From Sphingomonadales bacterium (lineage in GTDB: Bacteria; Pseudomonadota; Alphaproteobacteria; Sphingomonadales; Sphingomonadaceae), in NCBI GenBank assembly GCA_004292705.1, contig RDXA01000355.1, forward strand, positions 1 to 15,490: a stretch of 15,490 bases of DNA. Reading direction: 5' to 3'. Shown piece after piece: positions 8,620 to 14,078 of the stretch; within the stretch, counting starts at the first letter, position 1; each line of letters starts with the position of its first letter. The position numbers and the translations under genes were made by a program. The notes beneath the pieces are model-generated. The model had not been told where the DNA came from and ran no database searches. It worked only from the letters and a program-made list of their open reading frames with translations.

Positions 8620-9503
8620 ACCTCCGGGCCTCCGTGCTCAGGACCCTGGGCTTTCGGCGTATCGGGATCGGCGCCCCATTCGCTCCAGCTGCCGTCATAG
8701 AGCGCGGCGCTGTCCACTCCGATGAGGTGGAGCGCGAATAGCAGCACACTCGCCGTCACCCCGCTGCCGCAGGTGGCGGTGATCGGCGCGGCAAGGTCGA
8801 TCCCGGCGGCGGCGAAGGCGGCGCGCAGGGCTGCGGGGGATTTGTAGGTGCCATCGGGATTCAGCACCTCGGTGAAGGGCAGGTTGAGCGCGCCGGGGAT
8901 GCGGCCCATGGGCAGGCCATGCACCGGATCGGTGCCGGTGCCATAGACCCGGTCGGCGCTGCGCGCGTCGAGCACCTGTTCGGCGCGGGTATCGAGATTG
9001 GCGAGCATGTCGGCTTTGCTGCGCACCCGGGTGGGCGGAGCGAGGGCGGCGGAGGTGTCGGCAGGCGCGGGAGCGTCGGCGGTGGCGGATGCGCCCGCCT
9101 CCAGCGCCCGGCCCTCGGCGCGCCACTTGGCGAGCCCGCCGTCAAGGATCGCGACATTGCTGCGCCCCAGCGCCGTCAGCACGAACCACGCGCGCGCGGC
9201 AGTGCGGATCGCGCTGTCGTCATAAAGCACGATCGCCGCATCGGGCGCGACGCCGAGACTTGCCAGCCGCCCCGCGAGCTGCGCCGGGGTGGGCATGGCA
9301 TAGGGCACCGGGGAGGCGGTGTCGAACAGGCTCGCCAGCCCGAGGAACCGCGCGCCGGGGATGTGCCCGGCGGCACATTCCGCTGCCGCATCGCGCGCGG
9401 CGGCGGGCAGGTGGTGCGAGGCATCGAGCACGGCCAGGCTTGGCGCGTCGAGGTTGGCGGCCAGCCACTCGGTCGAGACAAGCGGGGAAGGGAGCAAGGT
9501 CAT
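8616..9503 (-). CDS. sseA: 3-Mercaptopyruvate sulfurtransferase (tandem rhodanese)
   Basis: A 295-residue two-domain rhodanese protein that moves sulfane sulfur from 3-mercaptopyruvate (or thiosulfate) to thiols or cyanide. The N-terminal, non-catalytic domain is at about 5-130 (LVSTEWLAANL, GHIPGARFL, ILDGGLAKWRAEGR). An Ala/Pro-rich linker occupies about 136-157. The C-terminal domain at about 160-290 has VLDARSADRVYG and the active-site loop CGSGVTAS starting at C245. CGSGVTA is the mercaptopyruvate-type loop, whereas thiosulfate-type loops carry basic residues. The ATG at 9503 is chosen because rhodanese homology begins within 10 residues; an upstream extension to 9554 adds an atypical basic stretch. 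It is the first gene of the apparent operon sseA-metC-cobA-cysI-cysH, overlapping metC by 4 bp. It is probably cytoplasmic, as no signal peptide is seen. Confidence 0.93.
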   Translation of the reverse strand: MTLLPSPLVSTEWLAANLDAPSLAVLDASHHLPAAARDAAAECAAGHIPGARFLGLASLFDTASPVPYAMPTPAQLAGRLASLGVAPDAAIVLYDDSAIRTAARAWFVLTALGRSNVAILDGGLAKWRAEGRALEAGASATADAPAPADTSAALAPPTRVRSKADMLANLDTRAEQVLDARSADRVYGTGTDPVHGLPMGRIPGALNLPFTEVLNPDGTYKSPAALRAAFAAAGIDLAAPITATCGSGVTASVLLFALHLIGVDSAALYDGSWSEWGADPDTPKAQGPEHGGPEV

Positions 9504-9760
9504 GCCGCTGACCCTAGCCCCTGTTCCGGCATGGTGGAAGCGTCTGCATGACATCGGCCTTGGCGAGCGCGGCGAACCGGGGCCGGGGGCGCTTTCCTAC
9601 TTGCTGGCGGGCAGGCATGGTGCTGCCGATGGCCTGCCGCACCCCCCTTTCCTGCCACCGGACTCCGCCGTTACCGAGGGGCGGGTATTCTGTTTCTGGA
9701 CAGTGTCTCATGTGTCTCCAACAGCGGCTGAGACGCAGGCCCGGACGTGATCGGGGCTCC
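9504..9760. other. Intergenic region between sseA and the membrane protein gene
   Basis: About 257 bp upstream of sseA that must hold the promoter of the sulfur operon if the operon starts there. I found no convincing sigma-70 hexamer pair or regulator site. A short inverted pair (GTCTC/GAGAC, about 9707-9734) lies just downstream of the minus-strand membrane protein stop but is too weak to call a terminator. A plus-strand frame of 82 codons (ATG at 9502, stop at 9748-9750) is open across it. It has a plausible GGAG ribosome site but no recognisable content, and I do not call it a gene. Confidence 0.4.
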
Positions 9761-10894
9761 TCAGGCAGCGGCAGGTGGAATGGCAATGGCCTGTGCCACC
9801 AGCCCGTTGATGCCGCCCGGTGGCACATCGAGCGGAATCGGGTGAACGCGCCCGCTTGCACTCGGTGTGCCGATCACGAAGCTTCTTGCCAGAACGCGCT
9901 GGCCCTCGCCCTCCAGCGTGACATGGACGAGGGGAACGAACAGCGGCGTCTGCCCCTGTCGCAAGGGCGTGATGGCCGACAGCGGCAGCTGCACCGTGCC
10001 GGTGATGCTGCGGGCCTGCTGGGGGCCGATGCGCTTTACCGTGCCCACCATCTGCGCGCTGCCGGCCGAAGGGGCATTGCCGACAGATGCCCGGGCGCAG
10101 GCAAGCTGCACGGCGAGCGCCAGATCGTTGACCGCGCGGTCCGATCGGTTGGCGATGGTCAGCCGCCAGTCGAGCGTAAACAACATGACGCTGCGGGTTG
10201 CGGAGGTCACTTCGAGGGTAAGGTCGAGGCGCGGCGGTTCGGGAGCGGGGGCGGACTTGTCTGGTGTCGCCACCGGTGCGGCGAGACGCAGCACTTTGGG
10301 CTTGCGCCGCCGCCACAGCAGCGTGCCGCCGCCAACAAGCACGAGCGCAGCAAGACCGCCTGCACCCAGTTGCCACCATCGGAGGAGGTCGGGTGCGTCG
10401 CCCTCGGCGGGATCGACCGGTGCGCTTGGTGCGGAGGCAGCGGGGACCGATGGCAGCACGGTGTTGGGGACAGGGGACGGATCGCTGGTGCCCGCCAACG
10501 GCACCGCAGCTGGAGACGCCGTGGCCGCGGGACTCGGGAGCGCGCGCGTGCCTGCCTCCGACCCGCCCTCGCGGGTTTGCAGGGAAGTGCGCGCAGCGCC
10601 AGTGGTCGGAGCCGGAGCCGGAGCCGGGAGCGGAGCAAGCGGCTGGTTTGCGCCTGGCGCGGGCGAGGGTTCGGCGGTCGCTGTGGTGTCTGGCTGGGTG
10701 CGGGGCGCGATGGTCACCCCCGTGCGCTCGTCGGCGGGGCCGGCCGGAGCAGGTGTCGGCGCAGGCGCGGCGGATGGCAGACTGAAGGGGCTTGACGGTG
10801 CCCGGGCGGCAAGCGGCAGCGCGAAGGCCGGCAAGGAGGCGGTCAGCATACAGGTGCAGAAGGTCAAGGCAGTGCGAACAGGCAAACGGATCAT
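9761..10894 (-). CDS. Exported Ala/Pro-rich single-pass membrane protein, unknown function
   Basis: I do not recognise the family. In the 377 residues there is a signal peptide (about 1-25, MIRLPVRTALTFCTCMLTASLPAFA, with likely cleavage after AFA). A long low-complexity Ala/Pro/Ser/Thr region follows (about 30-165). One transmembrane helix (about 174-194, WWQLGAGGLAALVLVGGGTLLW) is followed by the stop-transfer cluster RRRKPK. The C-terminal domain of about 170 residues is rich in beta-strand character (LDLTLEVTSATRSVMLFTLDWRLTIANRSD..., then FVPLVHVTLEGEGQRVLARSFVIG). Topology is inferred as low-complexity stalk in the periplasm and C-terminal domain in the cytoplasm. The C-terminal pattern looks like an immunoglobulin-like beta-sandwich, but this is a guess. 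The ATG at 10894 is chosen because the signal peptide begins there; the open frame upstream is antisense to queF. It is divergent from queF. Confidence 0.8.
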   Translation of the reverse strand: MIRLPVRTALTFCTCMLTASLPAFALPLAARAPSSPFSLPSAAPAPTPAPAGPADERTGVTIAPRTQPDTTATAEPSPAPGANQPLAPLPAPAPAPTTGAARTSLQTREGGSEAGTRALPSPAATASPAAVPLAGTSDPSPVPNTVLPSVPAASAPSAPVDPAEGDAPDLLRWWQLGAGGLAALVLVGGGTLLWRRRKPKVLRLAAPVATPDKSAPAPEPPRLDLTLEVTSATRSVMLFTLDWRLTIANRSDRAVNDLALAVQLACARASVGNAPSAGSAQMVGTVKRIGPQQARSITGTVQLPLSAITPLRQGQTPLFVPLVHVTLEGEGQRVLARSFVIGTPSASGRVHPIPLDVPPGGINGLVAQAIAIPPAAA

Positions 10895-11038
10895 GGCGCG
10901 GTGCGGCTCGAATAGCTCGGCGAGAAGGTGCGGTATGCAGGCATGAGCGTGAACCTGCGCTATCCCCATAGGAATGTGTGCCGCCTCACGTCCAGCTACC
11001 CGCTTGCACCGATCAGCGGAACGCGGCAACAGCGCGGC

Positions 11039-11512
11039 ATGGAAACCACACCTCCCGCTCCCAAGCCCGTGCCGCAATTCCTCGGCCGCGAAACGCCGCT
11101 GCCCGCCTCGCCGGAGGAGGCGGTGCTCGACTACGTTCCCAATCCCCGGCCCGGCCTGACCTATCTGGTGCGGTTCGTCTCGCCCGAATTCACCTCTTTG
11201 TGCCCGGTGACCAGCCAGCCCGACTTTGCGCATCTGGTGATCGACTATGTGCCCGCCGAGACGATTGTCGAGAGCAAGAGCCTCAAGCTGTTCCTCGGGT
11301 CCTTCCGCAACCACAACGGCTTTCATGAGGACGTGACGGTGGGGATCGGAGTGCGTCTGTTCGATGAAATGCGCCCGCAATGGCTGCGCATCGGCGGCTA
11401 CTGGTATCCGCGCGGGGGTATCCCGATCGATGTGTTCTGGCAGTCCGGCGCGCCGCCGGAAGGGCTGTGGTTGCCCGACCAAGGGGTGCCCGGCTATCGC
11501 GGGCGCGGTTGA
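11039..11512 (+). CDS. queF: NADPH-dependent 7-cyano-7-deazaguanine reductase QueF
   Basis: QueF reduces the nitrile of preQ0 to the primary amine preQ1 using two NADPH, a step of queuosine tRNA modification in the cytoplasm. The 157-residue size is that of the short, single-domain (YkvM-type) subfamily, which uses a tunnelling fold. C55 in SPEFTSLCPVTSQPDF is the thioimide-forming nucleophile and D62 the proton donor. ESKSLKLFLGSFRNH (78-92) is the QueF NADPH motif, and H96-E97 in GFHED bind substrate. These positions coincide with the known catalytic numbering of Bacillus subtilis QueF (C55, D62, H96, E97), which supports the ATG at 11039 over the longer frame from 10928. No clear Shine-Dalgarno or preQ1 riboswitch is visible upstream. 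It is convergent with the GGDEF/EAL gene (82 bp apart). Confidence 0.97.
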   Translation: METTPPAPKPVPQFLGRETPLPASPEEAVLDYVPNPRPGLTYLVRFVSPEFTSLCPVTSQPDFAHLVIDYVPAETIVESKSLKLFLGSFRNHNGFHEDVTVGIGVRLFDEMRPQWLRIGGYWYPRGGIPIDVFWQSGAPPEGLWLPDQGVPGYRGRG

Positions 11513-11594
11513 GAGCGTGGAGCCTCTAGGCCTCCGTTAGCTCCGCGATGCACCCTCCTGACGCCTTGGCCCGCGCGGCACATCATCGCATACG

Positions 11595-13787
11595 TCACGC
11601 GTTCGGCACGCTCAGTTCTAGCTGGACGAATTTGGGAATGGTCTTGTTCGCCTCGCGCCACTTGGCCAGCGGGAATGCGCCCGCGCCGAGGGCAGCGAGC
11701 GGAATGCCCGCTTCGGCCAGCGAATAGGGCGAGATGCGGTGCCGGGTCATGAACCCGCCGCTGCCGTCGCTGATCAACGCGGTCTCGAACCTGAGACCCT
11801 GGCTGTTCTCCGAGGCGTTGACCACCTTGCTCACCACCAGCTGTCCGTGACCCAGATCGAGCACCACGTCGGTGCCGACCGGCACTCCGGCAAGGCCTGT
11901 GATCCGCGCGCCGGTCTTCGAAAGGTTGCGCAGGATCACATCGTAATAGTGATCCTCGTGGATCAGCCCGACCTTGCGGAAAATGGTGATGCGTTCCGAG
12001 CGGTGGCGTGGCGGGCCGCTCGGGCGGAACCGGGCCGAGCCTTCGGCAAACTGTGCGAGCACCTGGTCCTGCGTCATCGGACGCGAGAAGATATAGCCCT
12101 GCACCAGATCGGCGCCGCGCTCCTTGACCAGCGCAAGCTCGTCCATCGCTTCGACCCCTTCGGCGACCGTCTCCATGCCGAGCGCCTTGGCCAGTGCGAC
12201 GATCGCGGCAATGATCGCCGGGTTGATATCGCCGTTTTCGGTGCAACCGCGCACGAAGCTTTGGTCAATCTTGATCTTGTCGAAGTGGCCATGCTTGAGG
12301 TAGCCGAGCGATGAATAGCCGGTGCCGAAATCGTCCAGTGCCAACCGGACCCCGAGCTTCTTGAGATCGCGGAAGATCGCATCAACCGTTTCGAGGTCGC
12401 CAACGAAGACGCTCTCCGTAATCTCCAGTTCGAGCCGCTGCGGCGACAGGCCCGAAGCTCTGAGCGCGGCAGCAACCGCCTTGCGATAGCCGGGGCGGAC
12501 GAACTGCTTGGCCGAAACATTGACCGCCACCCGGACCGTATCCGGCCAGTCAAGCGCGTCGATGCAGGCCTGCCGCAAGGCCATCTCGCCAATCTTGATG
12601 ATGAGATCGTCATTCTCGGCGACGGGAATGAACTGCGCGGGCGAAATGTCGCCCTGATCCTCGTCATGCCAGCGCAGCAGCGCCTCGAAGCACTTGACTT
12701 CGTTAGTCCTCGGATCGACCAGCGGCTGATAGGCAAGCTTCAGTTCGCCGCGGTCGACCGCATCGCGGAGCCGGTCGCCGAGCAGGGCCGTCTTCGAGGC
12801 GGCGTCGCGCAGTTCACTGGTAAAGAAGCAGAAGGTGCCGCCGCGCGTCTCCTTGGCAGAATAGAGGGCCATGTCGGCGGCGCTGGTAAGTTCGTCGGCT
12901 TCGACCCCGTCATAGGGTGCGATTGCGATCCCGATCGAGGTTCCGATGATCGCCCGGCGACCGTTGATCTGGTAGGGCTGCGAAACCGATTGCACGATCC
13001 GGTTGGCCAGCTCGCCCAGCGTGCCGCGGTCGTCCATATCGGGTAGCAGCACCTGGAATTCGTCGCCGCCCAGCCGTCCGACCTCGCCGTGATTCCCGAC
13101 GATCGTGGTCAGGCGCTGCGCGACCTGCTTGAGCAATTCGTCGCCGGCAGGGTGGCCCATCGTGTCGTTGACCTGCTTGAAGCGGTCGAGGTCGAGCATC
13201 ATCAGCGCGCAGCTACGCTGGCTTGCTCGGAACGCGGCGAGCATGGCGGTGAGGCGTTCCCCCAGCTTGCGGCGGTTGGCGAGCCCGGTCAGTTCGTCGA
13301 CCTGCGATTGCCGCGCGACCTGGGTTTCGTAGGCATATTGCGCCGAGATATCGACCGCGCTGCCGCGGTAGCCGCGGAAGGTCCCTGTGGAATCCAGCAA
13401 CGGGCGGCCATTGAGCCGCCACCACCGGGTTGATCCGCGTCCATCGGGAACCGCGACGATCTGTTCATCAAGCTTCGAACGGGCCTTGAGCTTGAAGGCG
13501 AGGCTGCGTTGGGTCGGCGCGCCTGCTTCTGCTTCGATATCGAAAAAGACCGAGGTCAAGGGCTTGCCAATCAGGCCGTCGCCTATCGCGCCAAGATCGG
13601 CAAGGGCGCGCTGCGACATGAAGCTTAGCCGGTCCTCCGCATCGGTTGCCCAGAACATGCCAATGCCGAGCTCCTCGACTTCGCCAAGCACTTCTGCGCG
13701 CTCAGGTGCGCTGCTCCCGCTCGCTACCTGCTGTTCGGATGCAACGCCCTTCTGCGCGCGGGAGGTCTTGCGAAAGCCAAGCGGCAT
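11595..13787 (-). CDS. PAS-GGDEF-EAL-PilZ cyclic-di-GMP signalling protein
   Basis: A 730-residue cytoplasmic protein for turnover and probable sensing of cyclic di-GMP. A PAS-like domain is at about 35-155 (GMFWATDAEDRLSFMSQ ... YRGSAVDISAQ). The GGDEF domain is at about 160-325, with an intact active-site GGDEF at 240-244; the RxxD inhibitory site is replaced by GNHG (231-234). The EAL domain is at about 335-585: EAL at 368-370, N423, ELEITES (453-459), DDFGTGYSS (485-493), K504/K506, E543 and Q563 retain the phosphodiesterase catalytic set. A C-terminal PilZ-like domain at about 590-690 has NLSKTGARI (621-629), but its arginine motif (RHRSER) does not fit RxxxR exactly. An active phosphodiesterase is likely; cyclase activity is possible. 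There is no transmembrane segment. The ATG at 13787 is chosen for its AAGGA site 8 nt upstream; the frame extends to 13964 without domain content. It is divergent from the propionyl-CoA synthase gene. Confidence 0.93.
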   Translation of the reverse strand: MPLGFRKTSRAQKGVASEQQVASGSSAPERAEVLGEVEELGIGMFWATDAEDRLSFMSQRALADLGAIGDGLIGKPLTSVFFDIEAEAGAPTQRSLAFKLKARSKLDEQIVAVPDGRGSTRWWRLNGRPLLDSTGTFRGYRGSAVDISAQYAYETQVARQSQVDELTGLANRRKLGERLTAMLAAFRASQRSCALMMLDLDRFKQVNDTMGHPAGDELLKQVAQRLTTIVGNHGEVGRLGGDEFQVLLPDMDDRGTLGELANRIVQSVSQPYQINGRRAIIGTSIGIAIAPYDGVEADELTSAADMALYSAKETRGGTFCFFTSELRDAASKTALLGDRLRDAVDRGELKLAYQPLVDPRTNEVKCFEALLRWHDEDQGDISPAQFIPVAENDDLIIKIGEMALRQACIDALDWPDTVRVAVNVSAKQFVRPGYRKAVAAALRASGLSPQRLELEITESVFVGDLETVDAIFRDLKKLGVRLALDDFGTGYSSLGYLKHGHFDKIKIDQSFVRGCTENGDINPAIIAAIVALAKALGMETVAEGVEAMDELALVKERGADLVQGYIFSRPMTQDQVLAQFAEGSARFRPSGPPRHRSERITIFRKVGLIHEDHYYDVILRNLSKTGARITGLAGVPVGTDVVLDLGHGQLVVSKVVNASENSQGLRFETALISDGSGGFMTRHRISPYSLAEAGIPLAALGAGAFPLAKWREANKTIPKFVQLELSVPNA

Positions 13788-13925
13788 AACATGTCCTTGT
13801 TCCAGCGAGGGTTGTTGCACCGCGCGGTCGTGACCAGCATAGCCGCATCGTCCTTGAAAAAGCGTTACGCTTGTCGCCCCGGCATGGCACGCGGCAGGCG
13901 GAGGCATGTTCGCGGCGAACGGCGC

Positions 13926-13950
13926 GGAACTGTTTAAGCTGCGCCGCGTT
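13926..13950 (+). promoter_or_regulatory. EcfG-type (general stress response) promoter upstream of pcs
   Basis: GGAAC (13926-13930), 16 bp, CGTT (13947-13950) is an exact match to the alphaproteobacterial EcfG consensus GGAAC-N16/17-CGTT. It lies in the divergent region and points toward the propionyl-CoA synthase gene. The start point would be near 13957, giving a leader of about 120 nt. A second, sigma-70-like pair (TTGTCG 13949-13954, 18 bp, CATAAT 13973-13978) overlaps it. Confidence 0.5.
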
Positions 13951-13979
13951 GTCGAAGGGTGCATCGTGGAGGCATAATC

Positions 13980-14008
13980 TTGCCCGCGCGACGCGCGTCG
14001 TGTAATTT
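13980..14008 (+). promoter_or_regulatory. Sigma-70-like promoter with palindromic operator candidate
   Basis: TTGCCC (13980-13985), 17 bp, TAATTT (14003-14008) is a reasonable sigma-70 promoter reading toward pcs, starting about 60 nt before its proposed start codon. The spacer contains the perfect 12-bp palindrome CGACGCGCGTCG (13989-14000). A palindrome between the -35 and -10 is a classic place for a repressor or MerR-type activator site, although in GC-rich DNA it could occur by chance. Confidence 0.4.
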
Positions 14009-14062
14009 TGCTACATCACCGCCGAGCGCCCGGGATCGCGCAGTGCGAGTTGGTTGAAAATC

Positions 14063-14078
14063 GGGGGACGGCGTCATT
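14063..14078 (+). promoter_or_regulatory. Ribosome binding site and ATT start candidate of pcs
   Basis: GGGGGA (14063-14068) lies 7 nt before ATT (14076-14078), which is in frame with the propionyl-CoA synthase. The frame is closed by TGA at 14055-14057, and no ATG, GTG or TTG lies between that stop and the conserved NPVR segment, where a GTG is found at 14127. ATT is a rare but real initiation codon (known for infC); a single-base change or sequencing error from ATG is the alternative. Confidence 0.55.

Noticed and set aside
10895..11038. Possible preQ1 riboswitch before queF
   Set aside because: No short C-rich loop with an A-rich tail, and no ribosome-site pairing typical of preQ1-I or preQ1-II, could be found in this stretch.
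10895..11482. N-terminal extension of the Ala/Pro-rich membrane protein across queF
   Set aside because: The extra 196 residues are antisense to queF, and a clear signal peptide begins at the ATG at 10894.
11513..11594. Intrinsic terminator between the convergent queF and GGDEF/EAL genes
   Set aside because: The best inverted repeat (around GGAGCCTCTAGGCCTCC) pairs only about 4 bp before a mismatch, and no T-run follows on either strand.
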